Notes under the pieces: model-generated
Databases searched by the model: none
What the model was told of the DNA's origin: nothing
The model's input: the letters and a program-made list of their open reading frames with translations, nothing else
Part shown: positions 17,235-26,968 of the stretch, one piece after another
How positions within the stretch are numbered: position 1 is the stretch's first letter
How the letters are laid out: the number at the start of each line of letters is the position of its first letter
Assembly (NCBI RefSeq): GCF_000964425.1
Contig: NZ_BANF01000048.1
Coordinates: forward strand, 1 to 64,000
Source of the DNA: Komagataeibacter intermedius TF2
GTDB taxonomy: Bacteria; Pseudomonadota; Alphaproteobacteria; Acetobacterales; Acetobacteraceae
Direction of reading: 5' to 3'
Length of the DNA stretch: 64,000 nucleotides
Made by a program: the position numbers and the translations under genes

Positions 17235-19961
17235 ATGACTGACGTCGTGGTGGTCGAATCGCCAGCCAAGGCGAAAACGATCAATAAGTATCTGGGTGAT
17301 GACTACACGGTTCTTGCCTCGTTCGGGCATGTGCGCGACCTGCCGCCCAAGGATGGCAGCGTCAAGCCCGACGAAGGCTTTGCCATGGTGTGGGAAACCG
17401 ACGAGCGCGGCAGCCGCCAGATCGCGGCCATTGCCAAGGCGCTGCGTGGGGCAAAGCATCTGTACCTCGCCACTGACCCCGACCGTGAGGGCGAGGCCAT
17501 TTCGTGGCACGTACGCGCGATCCTGGAGGAGAAGAACCTCCTCAAAGGGATCGACGTGCAGCGCGTCACATTCAACGAAATCACCAAAAGCGCCATCAAG
17601 ACCGCGATGGCCCATCCACGCGGGCTGGATTTCCCGCTGATCGAGGCGTATCTCGCCCGACGCGCGCTGGACTACCTTGTGGGCTTCACGCTGTCGCCCG
17701 TGCTGTGGCGCAAGCTGCCCGGATCGCGCAGCGCGGGCCGCGTGCAGTCGGTCGCCCTGCGCCTGATCTGTGAGCGCGAGGCGGAGATCGAGGTCTTCAA
17801 GCCGCGCGAATACTGGTCGGTCATCGCGCGCATGACCACGCCGGCGGGTGCTGCGTTCTCCGCACGGCTGACCCATCTGGACGGGCACAAGCTGGACCAG
17901 TTCGACCTGAACACCGAAGCCCGCGCCATGGACGCCAAGGCCGCGGTGGAAGCTGGCGACTTCAGTGTTGAAAAGGTCGAACGCCGCAAGGTCCGCCGCA
18001 ACCCGCCGCCGCCCTTCACCACATCGACCATGCAGCAGGAAGCATCGCGCAAGCTGGGCATGGGCGCGCAGGTGGCCATGCGCACCGCGCAGCAGCTGTA
18101 TGAAGGCATTGATATCGGTGGCGAGACGGTCGGCCTGATCACCTACATGCGAACCGACGGCGTGCAGATGGCGGGCGAGGCGATCAGCGCCATCCGCGGC
18201 CATATCGGCCACAGCTTCGGACCGGAATACGTGCCGGAGAAGGCGCGCATGTATTCCACCAAGGCCAAGAACGCGCAGGAAGCGCACGAAGCCATCCGCC
18301 CGACCGACGTGCGGCGCACGCCCGCCGACATGGCGCGCTACCTCTCGCCCGAACAGAAGAAGCTGTATGACCTGGTGTGGAAACGCTCGGTCGCCAGCCA
18401 GATGCAGTCAGCCGAACTCGATCAGGTCGCGGTCGACATCGTGGACCGCCAGCAGCGCGTGACCCTGCGCGCCACCGGGTCCATGATCGCGTTTGACGGT
18501 TTCCTGCGCCTGTACAGCGAAGGCCGCGACGATTCCCCTGCCAAGGCCGACGACGATCAGGACCGCATGCTGCCCGCCATGACGGAACGCGACGCCATTG
18601 GCCGTGGCGAGGTCGCAGCGGAACAGCACTTCACCCAGCCGCCGCCACGCTATTCGGAAGCGTCGCTGGTGAAGAAGATGGAGGAAATCGGCATTGGCCG
18701 TCCCTCCACCTATGCCTCCATCCTGACCGTGCTGCGCGACCGGAATTACGTCCAGCTGGAAAACCGGCGCTTCGTGCCCGAAGATCGCGGGCGGCTGGTC
18801 ACGGCCTTCCTGACCTCCTTCTTTGAACGGTATGTCGATACGCAGTTCACGGCGGGGCTGGAGGAACAGCTTGATGACATCTCCGGCGGGCGCGCCAACT
18901 GGCGGGATGTCATGTCCGCGTTCTGGTCCGATTTCTCCCACGCGGTGGACCAGACCAAGGACCTGAAGATTTCCGACGTCATAACGGCGCTGGATGCGGA
19001 CCTTGCCCCCTATTTCTTCCCGCAGCGCGAGGACGGGCAGGACCCGCGCGTCTGCACCGCCTGCCATACCGGGCGGCTGGGACTGAAACTGGGGCGGTAT
19101 GGCGCATTCATCGGGTGCTCCAACTATCCCACGTGCCAGTACACCCGCAAGCTGGTGGTCGATCCCACCAAGGAGGGCGAGGACGCAGCCGCGCTGAAGG
19201 ATGGCATGCGCGTGCTGGGCACCGGACCGACGGGCGAGGACATCACCGTACGCCGTGGTCCGTGGGGCCTGTATGTGCAGCAGGGCGAGCCCGACCCCGA
19301 GGACAAGAAGGCCAAGCCGAAACGCGCCACCATTCCGCGCGGGCTGGATGGGGACAAGATCACGCTGGAACAGGCCGTGGGGCTGCTGTCCCTGCCGCGC
19401 ATCGTGGGCATCCATCCCGAACTGGGCGAACCGATCGAGGCAGGTCTGGGCCGTTTCGGGCCGTATGTGAAGATGGGCGCGGTGTACGGGTCGCTGGACA
19501 AGGATGATGATGTCCTGACCGTGGGCCTGAACCGCGCGGTGGATGCGCTGGCCAAGAAGCTGGCGTCCATCCGTACCATTGGTCCCCACCCCAGGGATGG
19601 TGAACCGGTCATGGTGCGCAAGGGCCGCTTTGGTCCCTATGTGCAGCATGGGTCCATCGTGGCTACCGTGCCGCGTGGTCAGGACATGAACGATGTGACC
19701 ATGGACGAGGCGCTGACGCTGCTGACCGAAAAGGGCAAGCCGCTGAAGGCCAAGGGCAAGAAGGCGACCACCACCCGCAAGCCCGCGGCCCGCAAGACCA
19801 GGGCCAAGACGGCTGAGGGGGAGGAAGACGCGACGCCCGCACCAAAGAAGAAGGCGGCCCCCCGCAAGACCGCGACCAAAACGGCAGCCAGGACGACCAC
19901 GCGCAAGACCACGACCCGCAAGAAGGCCACCCCGGCCAAGACCGAAAGCGAGAGCGACTGA
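17235..19961 (+). CDS. topA: DNA topoisomerase I (type IA)
   Basis: A 908-residue type IA topoisomerase that relaxes negative supercoils. The Toprim domain begins VVVESPAKAKTINKYLG, followed by the DxDxEGE motif in ATDPDREGEA. The active-site tyrosine is Tyr304 in TYMRTDGVQM. After the core there is one four-cysteine zinc-binding element at about residues 610-645 (CTACHTG then CSNYPTC), then repeats with RFGPYV motifs. The last 75 residues are a low-complexity Lys/Ala/Thr/Arg tail (RKTTTRKK), likely disordered and DNA-binding. It starts 20 bases after dprA, preceded by CGGAGA. Confidence 0.97.
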   Translation: MTDVVVVESPAKAKTINKYLGDDYTVLASFGHVRDLPPKDGSVKPDEGFAMVWETDERGSRQIAAIAKALRGAKHLYLATDPDREGEAISWHVRAILEEKNLLKGIDVQRVTFNEITKSAIKTAMAHPRGLDFPLIEAYLARRALDYLVGFTLSPVLWRKLPGSRSAGRVQSVALRLICEREAEIEVFKPREYWSVIARMTTPAGAAFSARLTHLDGHKLDQFDLNTEARAMDAKAAVEAGDFSVEKVERRKVRRNPPPPFTTSTMQQEASRKLGMGAQVAMRTAQQLYEGIDIGGETVGLITYMRTDGVQMAGEAISAIRGHIGHSFGPEYVPEKARMYSTKAKNAQEAHEAIRPTDVRRTPADMARYLSPEQKKLYDLVWKRSVASQMQSAELDQVAVDIVDRQQRVTLRATGSMIAFDGFLRLYSEGRDDSPAKADDDQDRMLPAMTERDAIGRGEVAAEQHFTQPPPRYSEASLVKKMEEIGIGRPSTYASILTVLRDRNYVQLENRRFVPEDRGRLVTAFLTSFFERYVDTQFTAGLEEQLDDISGGRANWRDVMSAFWSDFSHAVDQTKDLKISDVITALDADLAPYFFPQREDGQDPRVCTACHTGRLGLKLGRYGAFIGCSNYPTCQYTRKLVVDPTKEGEDAAALKDGMRVLGTGPTGEDITVRRGPWGLYVQQGEPDPEDKKAKPKRATIPRGLDGDKITLEQAVGLLSLPRIVGIHPELGEPIEAGLGRFGPYVKMGAVYGSLDKDDDVLTVGLNRAVDALAKKLASIRTIGPHPRDGEPVMVRKGRFGPYVQHGSIVATVPRGQDMNDVTMDEALTLLTEKGKPLKAKGKKATTTRKPAARKTRAKTAEGEEDATPAPKKKAAPRKTATKTAARTTTRKTTTRKKATPAKTESESD

Positions 19962-19963
19962 TC

Positions 19964-22210
19964 ATGAAACGGCAGCGTCCAGCAACTTCCGAGATGCCGG
20001 ACACCCTGCCCACGGGCATGCCACAGGCCCGTGCGGGCGGCCTGCCGGATCGTGAACAGCTTCGCGCGTTTATCGAAAACGCAACCGGGCGGATCGGCAA
20101 GCGCGAGATCAGCCGGGAATTCGGTCTGGGTCCGGAACATAAACAGGCCCTGCGCCAGATGCTGCGTGAAATGGCGCTGGATGGCACGCTGGCCCCTGCC
20201 GGGGCGCGGCGGTTCCGTGTTTCGGACCGGCTGCCCGAATCCATGGTCGTGCAGGTCACCGGCACGGATTCGGATGGCGACCCCATTGCCCGCCCCGTGC
20301 AGTGGGATGGCGACGGCAGCGCACCCGTCGTCTTCATGCATCCCGAACTGCGTGGCCGCGCCGCCCTTGCACCGGGTGAACGCGTGGTCGCCCGCCTGCG
20401 CCGCATCGGGCCGGGCCGGTACGAAGGCCGCACGCTGCGCCGCCTGACCGATGCGCCCATGCAGGTCGTGGGCCTGTTCCGCACCCTTGATGAAACCGAT
20501 CCCGTGGCCTCCGCGCCTGCGCGCTACCGCCCTGCAGGCACGCTGATCCCCGCCGACCGACGGGCGAAGGCGCAATGGGTCATTCCCATGGGCGAGGACG
20601 CGGACACTCCCGATAACGAGATCGTCATCGCCACCCCCCTGCCCCAGTCCGGACCGGGGCTGCATCCCGCGCGGATCATCGAACGCCTTGGCCCGCAGGG
20701 GGATGCCCGGACCATAAGCATGATCGCGGTGGCCATGCTGGGAATCCCCCATGTCTTCCCGGCTGAAGCACTGGCGCAGGCAAGTGCTGCCCGCGGGGTG
20801 ACGGCACAGGGGCGCACCGACCTGCGCGACATGCCACTGGTCACCATTGATGGCGCGGACGCCCGTGATTTTGATGATGCGGTCTATGCCGAACCCGCTG
20901 GCGACGGATTCCGCATGACCGTCGCCATTGCCGATGTTGCGTGGTACGTGCGGCCGGGCAGCGCACTGGACCGTGAAGCCCGCCTGCGGGGCAATTCGGT
21001 CTACTTCCCCGACCGGGTAATCCCCATGCTGCCCGAAGACCTGTCCAACGGGTGGTGTTCGCTCCGCCCCGGGGAAGACCGGGGCTGCATTTTCGTCAAC
21101 ATGGATGTGGCCGCTGACGGCGCCATCAGCAACGCCCGATTCGGGCGCGGCATCATGCGCAGCGCCGCCCGCCTGACCTATGAACAGGTGCAGGCCGCGC
21201 GTGATGGTGCGCCGGATGCCACCATTGCCGCCCTGCCCGACGGACTGCTGGACAGCCTGTTCGGGGCATGGCGGTGCCTGTCCACGGCGCGGGCGCAGCG
21301 CGGCACGCTGGACCTTGACCTGCCCGAACGGCAGGTGCGGCTGAATGACCATGGACAGATCGCGGCCATCCAGCCACGCATCCGCCTCGACAGCCACCGC
21401 CTGGTCGAGGAATTCATGATCGCGGCCAATGTCGCCGCCGCACGCTGCCTGGAGGGGCGGCACCTGCCCTGCCTGTACCGGATCCACGCGCCGCCGACGC
21501 CCGAACGGCTGGAAAGCCTGCGCCGCACGCTGGACACCATGGGCCTGAAACTGCCGCCGGTGGGCAGCCTGCGCGCCGCCGACCTTGACCGTATCCTGCA
21601 GCAGGTCCGTGATACGGATCAGGCCGGACTGGTGAACGAACTGATCCTGCGCGCGCAGAACCAGGCGGAATACAGCCCCGAACCGGTCGGGCACTTTGGC
21701 CTGTCCCTGGCCGCCTATGCCCACTTCACCAGCCCGATCCGCCGTTATGCCGACCTGCTGACCCACCGCGCCCTGCTGGTCGCCACCGGGCTGGAACCCG
21801 GCCCGGCCCCCGGCCATGAGGAACTGGAGGAAGCGGGACTCGCCATTACCCGCACCGAGCGCCGCGCGGCACAGGCCGAACGCGAAACGCTGGAACGCTA
21901 CGCCGCCACATGGCTGCAGGCCCGCGTGGGCATGGTCATGGACGCGCACATATCCAGCCTGTCGCGATTCGGTATCTTCACCGTGCTGGATGCAACCGGC
22001 ACGTCCGCACTGCTGCCCATGTCTGCCCTGCCGGAAGATCAGTGGCATCATGACGAAAAAACGCAGACATTGCATGCACGCGACACGACCATGGTATTCC
22101 GCCCCGGTCAGGCCCTGCGCGTACGGATAGAAGAAGCATGCGCCATCCGGGGGACAGTCCTGCTGGCACTGCCCGACACACCACCCAGCCACCGCAGGCG
22201 GCGGACATGA
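19964..22210 (+). CDS. rnr: Ribonuclease R
   Basis: A 748-residue processive 3'-5' exoribonuclease of the RNB family. The N-terminal winged-helix segment (FIENATGRIGKREISREFGL) precedes cold-shock-like domains. The RNB catalytic domain carries Asp296, Asp302, Asp304 and Asp305 in DGADARDFDDAVYAE, the same spacing as the metal-binding aspartates of E. coli RNase II. The SPIRRYADLLTHRAL motif is near 590, and an S1 domain lies at about 645-735. It begins two bases after the topA stop, and its own stop overlaps the S41 protease start. It is shorter than E. coli RNase R and has no long basic C-terminal tail. Confidence 0.96.
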   Translation: MKRQRPATSEMPDTLPTGMPQARAGGLPDREQLRAFIENATGRIGKREISREFGLGPEHKQALRQMLREMALDGTLAPAGARRFRVSDRLPESMVVQVTGTDSDGDPIARPVQWDGDGSAPVVFMHPELRGRAALAPGERVVARLRRIGPGRYEGRTLRRLTDAPMQVVGLFRTLDETDPVASAPARYRPAGTLIPADRRAKAQWVIPMGEDADTPDNEIVIATPLPQSGPGLHPARIIERLGPQGDARTISMIAVAMLGIPHVFPAEALAQASAARGVTAQGRTDLRDMPLVTIDGADARDFDDAVYAEPAGDGFRMTVAIADVAWYVRPGSALDREARLRGNSVYFPDRVIPMLPEDLSNGWCSLRPGEDRGCIFVNMDVAADGAISNARFGRGIMRSAARLTYEQVQAARDGAPDATIAALPDGLLDSLFGAWRCLSTARAQRGTLDLDLPERQVRLNDHGQIAAIQPRIRLDSHRLVEEFMIAANVAAARCLEGRHLPCLYRIHAPPTPERLESLRRTLDTMGLKLPPVGSLRAADLDRILQQVRDTDQAGLVNELILRAQNQAEYSPEPVGHFGLSLAAYAHFTSPIRRYADLLTHRALLVATGLEPGPAPGHEELEEAGLAITRTERRAAQAERETLERYAATWLQARVGMVMDAHISSLSRFGIFTVLDATGTSALLPMSALPEDQWHHDEKTQTLHARDTTMVFRPGQALRVRIEEACAIRGTVLLALPDTPPSHRRRRT

Positions 22211-23913
22211 AACGCAGCCGGTTCCCGGTCATTGTCCTGCGTCCGCAGTCCCGGGGGGGCGAACACGCCGGGATATGGCGGCGGCGCATCTCCACGCTCG
22301 GGCATATTCCGCGTGACACGATCGTGCTGCTGCTTGTCATCGTCCGGCTGACCACGGCGGCCTGCGCCGATGACATCCCCACGACCCCGCGCGCGCCAAC
22401 GCCCCAGCCCCCCATGCATGAAGACAGCATGGAGGCGACCGATGGCGCCAGCATGGACCTTGGGGTCATCTCCTCGGTCATTCAGGCGAGTCTGTCATTC
22501 CTGCAGCCCCGTACGCTGGAAAGCCACGACATCCATGATTTCGCGCTGTGGGGCCTGAACGGGCTGAGCGCGCTGGACCCCTCGCTGAGCATCGAGGAAC
22601 AGCACGGCTTCCTCCAGCTTGCCGCAACACAGAAAACCGTCCTTGCCCTGCCGGTGCCCGCGCCGGACGACATCGCGGGGTGGAGCACGGCAATCACCCG
22701 CATACTGGATGTGGCATGGCACCATTCCCCCGCCATGCGCAGCACGGGACAGGATGGCGTGCTGCAGGGTTTCTTTGACGAACTGTTCAACCACCTTGAC
22801 CCGTATTCGCGCTATGTCCCGCCGGGGGCGGCCGTATCGGACCGCAGCATCCGCACCGGGGGCGAGGCCACGGCGGGCCTGACGCTGGGGCAGGATCACC
22901 ATGCGATCATCATCACCGCCGTCAACGCGAATGGCCCCGCATGGCCCACCACCCTGGCGGCGGGACAGATCGTACGGGCCATAAACGGACGCGCCACCGC
23001 GTCCCGCAGTCTGGAAACCGTAGCGTCATGGCTGAACGGTCCCGCTGGCAGCCTCGTACGCATTACCGTCGAGTCGAAAGGACGGCAGAGCACGGTCACG
23101 CTGCATCGCGCCTCCACCCCCCCCGAAACCGTGTTCGCCTATACCAGCGGCAAGCACGTGGTGCTGCACATCACCGCCTTTTCCGCCAACACGGCGGAGG
23201 AAATGAGCCAGTACCTGGACGAAGCCATGAACGTGCCCGGCATTTCGGGCCTGATCATCGACCTGCGTGGCAACCGGGGCGGCGTGCTGCAGCAGGCTGT
23301 CACCACTTCGGCGCTGATGCTTGATCACGGTGTTGCAGCCATAACACAGGGCCGTGACCCGCAGGCCAACCATGTCTGGGCCGTGCAGGGTGGCGACATG
23401 ACCAACGGCCTGCCCATTATCGTGCTGGTGGACGGACGGACCGCCAGTGCTGCCGAAATACTGGCCGCAGCCCTGGCGGACCAGAAACGCGGCGTAGTCA
23501 TAGGCAGCGCCACGCTGGGCAAGGGCCTGGTGCAGACCATTGGCCAGATGCCCAACGGGGCCGAACTGTTCGTCACATGGAGTCGCGTGCTGGCGCCGCT
23601 GGGCTGGCCGCTGCAGGGGCTGGGTGTCATGCCGCAGGTCTGCACCAGCCTCGGGGAAAGTGAACTCGAACGCCAGCTCCAGAACCTGGCGGAAGGCAGC
23701 GCGGACAGCCGGGAATGGGTCGCGGCAGCCCGCCAGATCCGCTATCCCGTTGACCTGTCGCGAATCCTGACCATCCGCAAGGCGTGTCCCGCCGCCATTG
23801 GCACGGACAGCGACCTTGATGCCGCCCATTCCCTGCTGGACAACCCTGTCGAGTACCACGCCGCCCTGTCCACCATACCCGAGGAAGGGGCCGCGCCCGC
23901 GAATGGCGGGTAA
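22207..23913 (+). CDS. S41 family carboxyl-terminal processing peptidase
   Basis: A 568-residue exported Ser/Lys protease. A hydrophobic segment at about residues 36-55 (TIVLLLVIVRLTTAACA) is a signal peptide or anchor, preceded by an unusually long basic N terminus. The family N-terminal helices include FNHLDPYSRYVPP, followed by a PDZ domain (about 215-300) and the tail-specific protease core with LIIDLRGNRGG. The catalytic serine is in GRTASAAEIL and the lysine in LGKGLVQ. It would trim periplasmic proteins from their C terminus. The start at 22207 overlaps the rnr stop (ATGA). Confidence 0.9.
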   Translation: MKRSRFPVIVLRPQSRGGEHAGIWRRRISTLGHIPRDTIVLLLVIVRLTTAACADDIPTTPRAPTPQPPMHEDSMEATDGASMDLGVISSVIQASLSFLQPRTLESHDIHDFALWGLNGLSALDPSLSIEEQHGFLQLAATQKTVLALPVPAPDDIAGWSTAITRILDVAWHHSPAMRSTGQDGVLQGFFDELFNHLDPYSRYVPPGAAVSDRSIRTGGEATAGLTLGQDHHAIIITAVNANGPAWPTTLAAGQIVRAINGRATASRSLETVASWLNGPAGSLVRITVESKGRQSTVTLHRASTPPETVFAYTSGKHVVLHITAFSANTAEEMSQYLDEAMNVPGISGLIIDLRGNRGGVLQQAVTTSALMLDHGVAAITQGRDPQANHVWAVQGGDMTNGLPIIVLVDGRTASAAEILAAALADQKRGVVIGSATLGKGLVQTIGQMPNGAELFVTWSRVLAPLGWPLQGLGVMPQVCTSLGESELERQLQNLAEGSADSREWVAAARQIRYPVDLSRILTIRKACPAAIGTDSDLDAAHSLLDNPVEYHAALSTIPEEGAAPANGG

Positions 23914-23991
23914 GTCACAACCATGCGGGAAACCGTGCTATTCCTGCATACCTCCCGCTGTTTTTCTGCATTACCGGAGAAGTCAGCCCCA

Positions 23992-24330
23992 ATGGAAAAA
24001 GCGCGTCTGAAAACCGGCATCTGGGTCAGGGCTATGCTGCGCCAGGCTGGACAAAAGGGAAATCCGGGCATGGTCCTGCACCATGGCGATGATGACGCGG
24101 GCGGCGTGCTGATCGTGCTGCTGGGGCGGGCAGGACACATGTCTGTGCTGGCCCAGACACGCACCCACGATGGACGCCGGGCATGGTTCCGCGCTACAGG
24201 AGAGGCGGCTGTAGATCAGGCCGGTGTTGATGCCTATGTTACAAGGCAGATGGAACGGGACCCGGATTTATGGGTTCTTGAATTCGAGACGCCGGACCTG
24301 ATGCCACCGTTTGAAGCAAAGTTGATATGA
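23992..24330 (+). CDS. DUF1491 family protein
   Basis: A 112-residue protein whose body matches what I recall of DUF1491, a small alphaproteobacterial family of unknown function: RLKTGIWVRAMLRQ at the N terminus, then HHGDDDAGGVLIVLL, SVLAQTRTHDGRRAWFR and the end QMERDPDLWVLEFE. No catalytic motif is obvious. The start at 23992 is placed where family similarity begins, with GGAG at 23976-23979; a 23-codon upstream extension is unlikely to be translated. It follows the S41 protease by 78 bases and is probably the last gene of the gltX-to-DUF1491 run. Confidence 0.85.
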   Translation: MEKARLKTGIWVRAMLRQAGQKGNPGMVLHHGDDDAGGVLIVLLGRAGHMSVLAQTRTHDGRRAWFRATGEAAVDQAGVDAYVTRQMERDPDLWVLEFETPDLMPPFEAKLI

Positions 24331-24577
24331 AAGACGTGATTCCTCAGGAGTGAACAACACGGAAACCGGGCCGGACAGGGGTGTGGCATCTCGCACACAC
24401 TCCGGTGTGACTGTTGGCGCAGCCGTCCAAAGCGGTCGATAAGGTGGCGTCAATGGATTGTCAGGGCTGGTTTATTTCAGCAAAAGAAAGCTGATGCTGA
24501 TCATTTCAGGGAATAGGGCACGTGCACCCGACCGGGCCGATATGCCGGAAGAGGCCCGTCGAAGGGAGAAGAAGAGT

Positions 24578-25723
24578 ATGAATCTGCGGTACGGATTGCT
24601 TGCAGGGTCTTTATTGGCTGCCTCGGTTACCCTGGGCTCCGTACTGGTCTCCGCCCCTGTATTCGCCCAGCCTGTCCAGGGCCTGTATATCACCGGTGAA
24701 GGCGGCGCCAGCTTCAACCAGGGGCAGGTCATACGCCATTCTTCCGCGCGTGATGAATTCAAGACAGGAGCCACCGGCATCGGCAGCCTTGGCTGGGGAC
24801 TGGGCAACGGTTTCCGCGTCGAACTTGAAGGCTTCTACCGCAACAACGACATGAAAACGGTGGGCGGCAATGCCGCGTACCATGCCCATGCCGATGGCCG
24901 GCAGCAGGAATCGGGCCTTATGGCCAATGCCCTGTTCGACCTGGATATTGGCAAGAGCTGGCTGTTCCCGTATTTCGGCGCGGGTATCGGCTATGGCTGG
25001 CAGAACATGAACAGCACCATTACCGGCAACGTGAATGGCCAGAACTACAGCCAGCACGTGGGCGGTACGTATGGCAACTTCGCCTATCAGGGCATTTTCG
25101 GCCTGTCCTTCCCCATGCCGTGGGTCGTGGGCCTGTCCGCCACGGCGGAATACCGGTTCTGGACCATGCTGGGCCCGCAGTCGCACCATTCCATTGTCAG
25201 TGGCAGCGCCACGGCCCTGTCGGCCATGAACAGCGATTATGGCTTCCGTAACGGCAACCGTGACAGCCGGACCGATTTCAACCATTCGCTCATGCTCGGG
25301 CTGCGGTACGAGTTCAATCCCGCCCCGCCGCCACCGCCGCCGCCTGCGACCGTCGCAGCACCTGCACCGGCGGAAAACCGCACGTATCTCGTATTCTTTG
25401 ACTGGGACCGCAGCGACCTGACCGACCGTGCCCGGTCCATCGTGGCCGTGGCGGCACAGGCTTCGACCAATACCCAGACCACCCGGATCGAGGTGAACGG
25501 GTATACCGACAACTCCGCTGCCCATCCCGGTCCGCAGGGTGAGAAATACAATCAGGCCCTGTCCATCAAGCGGGCGCAGGTGATCAAGGCCGAACTGGTC
25601 CGCGATGGCGTACCCGGCCCATCCATTGACATTCATGGCTATGGCGATGCCAACCCGCTGGTCCAGACTGCGGCCAACACGCGTGAAGCCCAGAACCGTC
25701 GCGTCGAGATCATCCTGCACTGA
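24578..25723 (+). CDS. OmpA-family outer membrane protein
   Basis: A 381-residue outer membrane protein. A signal peptide covers residues 1-31 (LLAGSLLAASVTLGSVLVSA, cleaved near FAQ). An eight-strand-type beta barrel follows at about 35-245, with alternating aromatic strands and the glycine-rich start GLYITGEGGASF. A proline-rich linker (APPPPPPPATVAAPAPAE) leads to a C-terminal OmpA-like peptidoglycan-binding domain with FFDWDRSDLT, VNGYTD, LSIKRAQ and RRVEIIL. It probably anchors the outer membrane to peptidoglycan. GGGAGAAG ahead of 24578 is a good ribosome binding site. It stands alone with a 247-base upstream region and its own terminator, consistent with an abundant monocistronic message. 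Confidence 0.93.
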   Translation: MNLRYGLLAGSLLAASVTLGSVLVSAPVFAQPVQGLYITGEGGASFNQGQVIRHSSARDEFKTGATGIGSLGWGLGNGFRVELEGFYRNNDMKTVGGNAAYHAHADGRQQESGLMANALFDLDIGKSWLFPYFGAGIGYGWQNMNSTITGNVNGQNYSQHVGGTYGNFAYQGIFGLSFPMPWVVGLSATAEYRFWTMLGPQSHHSIVSGSATALSAMNSDYGFRNGNRDSRTDFNHSLMLGLRYEFNPAPPPPPPPATVAAPAPAENRTYLVFFDWDRSDLTDRARSIVAVAAQASTNTQTTRIEVNGYTDNSAAHPGPQGEKYNQALSIKRAQVIKAELVRDGVPGPSIDIHGYGDANPLVQTAANTREAQNRRVEIILH

Positions 25724-25752
25724 TCCCGCGCTCCATCTGATTATGGAAAAGA

Positions 25753-25785
25753 AAAAAGCGGCGCCCGATGGGGCAGCCGCTTTTT
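25753..25785 (+). terminator. Rho-independent terminator after the OmpA-like gene
   Basis: A ten-base stem (AAAAAGCGGC at 25753-25762 with GCCGCTTTTT at 25776-25785) closes a 13-base loop and ends in a T run, 30 bases after the stop codon. The A and T runs on both sides make it potentially bidirectional, serving cysK on the other strand as well. Confidence 0.88.
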
Positions 25786-25824
25786 CCATATGCGCGGCCC
25801 GTCAGGCCGCGCGCAGGTAATGAA

Positions 25825-26814
25825 TCAGACCAGTCCGGTAAAGAGCGAAGTGGATAGGTAGCGTTCGGCAAAGGACGGCGCAATGGTCACGATGGTCTTG
25901 CCGGCGTTTTCCGGCTGTCCCGCCAGCTGTACCGCCGCATGCAGCGCAGCCCCGGAAGAAATGCCCACCGGTACCCCATCCAGCCGTGCACAGCGCCGTG
26001 CCGCCGCGATGGCTTCACGTTCCGATACGGGGATCACCCCATCCAACGCTGCAAGGTCAAGCGTGCGGGGACAGAAACCCGGACCGATGCCCTGAATGCC
26101 GTGCGGTCCCGGTTCGTCACCATTCAGGATGGCGCTTTCCATCGGCTCGACACCATAAATCTGAAGGCTCGGCTTGCGGGGCTTCAGGCCGTGCGCGATG
26201 CCACTGGCCGTCCCGCCCGTGCCCAGTCCGGCAACCACGATATCGACTTCCCCCGCCGTATCGACCCAGATCTCCTCGGCCGTGGTGGCGGCGTGGATGG
26301 CCGGATTGGCCGGATTGTCAAACTGCCGGGGCATCCAGGCGTTCGGGGTCTTTTTCAGGATTTCCTCGGCGCGCGCGATTGCCCCCGCCATACCCAGCCG
26401 TGACGGCGTCAGCTCCAGCTGCGCATCCAGCAGGCGCAGCATCTTGCGCCGTTCGATGGATGCCCCCTCGGGCATGGTGACAATCAGGCGGTATCCACGC
26501 GCGGCCGCGACGAACGCCAGCGAAATGCCTGTATTGCCCGATGTCGGTTCGACCAGGGTGGTCCTGCCCGGATGAATTTCGCCACGGCTTTCCGCATCCT
26601 CGATCATGGCCGCGCCGATACGGTCCTTGACCGAACCCAGGGGATTGAAAAACTCCAGCTTCATCAATACCCGGCTCTGCAACCCGTCCTCACGGGTCAG
26701 ATGCGGCAGCGCCACCAGTGGCGTTCCCCCCACGGTATCGACAATGGAGTCGTAGACCTTGCCACGAGGTGCTGCAAAACCATACGTGCGATCTGGTGGG
26801 GTGGTCTTTTTCAT
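25825..26814 (-). CDS. cysK: Cysteine synthase A (O-acetylserine sulfhydrylase)
   Basis: A 329-residue PLP enzyme converting O-acetylserine and sulfide to cysteine. The Schiff-base lysine is Lys63 in NPLGSVKDRIG. The substrate loop PTSGNTGI, the phosphate-binding GTGGTASG and the C-terminal SFAERYLSTSLF are all family features. AAGGAG just upstream of the ATG is a strong ribosome binding site. There is no adjacent cysE. It is divergent from an Rrf2-type regulator across a 154-base region containing a small dyad, an arrangement that suggests local control by that regulator. Confidence 0.96.
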   Translation of the reverse strand: MKKTTPPDRTYGFAAPRGKVYDSIVDTVGGTPLVALPHLTREDGLQSRVLMKLEFFNPLGSVKDRIGAAMIEDAESRGEIHPGRTTLVEPTSGNTGISLAFVAAARGYRLIVTMPEGASIERRKMLRLLDAQLELTPSRLGMAGAIARAEEILKKTPNAWMPRQFDNPANPAIHAATTAEEIWVDTAGEVDIVVAGLGTGGTASGIAHGLKPRKPSLQIYGVEPMESAILNGDEPGPHGIQGIGPGFCPRTLDLAALDGVIPVSEREAIAAARRCARLDGVPVGISSGAALHAAVQLAGQPENAGKTIVTIAPSFAERYLSTSLFTGLV

Positions 26815-26854
26815 TCGTTATCACTCCTTGTTGCGGAAATGGCCTATTCACGCA

Positions 26855-26865
26855 TACAATCTGTA
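26855..26865. promoter_or_regulatory. Small dyad in the cysK/Rrf2 divergent region
   Basis: TACA-ATC-TGTA is an 11-base interrupted palindrome in the short AT-richer centre of the divergent region between cysK and the Rrf2 gene. It is a candidate operator; its short half-sites mean it could be chance. Confidence 0.3.
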
Positions 26866-26968
26866 CATAATCCACCATCCTCCTGAACAGAAGCGTGGAT
26901 AAATCGGGGGATTGCTGGTAAATGAAGCGGGCTGGTTTCCAAATCCATTCAAAGCGAGGCTGAACGAT

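Noticed and set aside
19679-22192. An 837-codon open frame opposite rnr
   Set aside because: It is the antisense of ribonuclease R, whose motifs and catalytic residues are complete; the frame shows no recognisable protein features.
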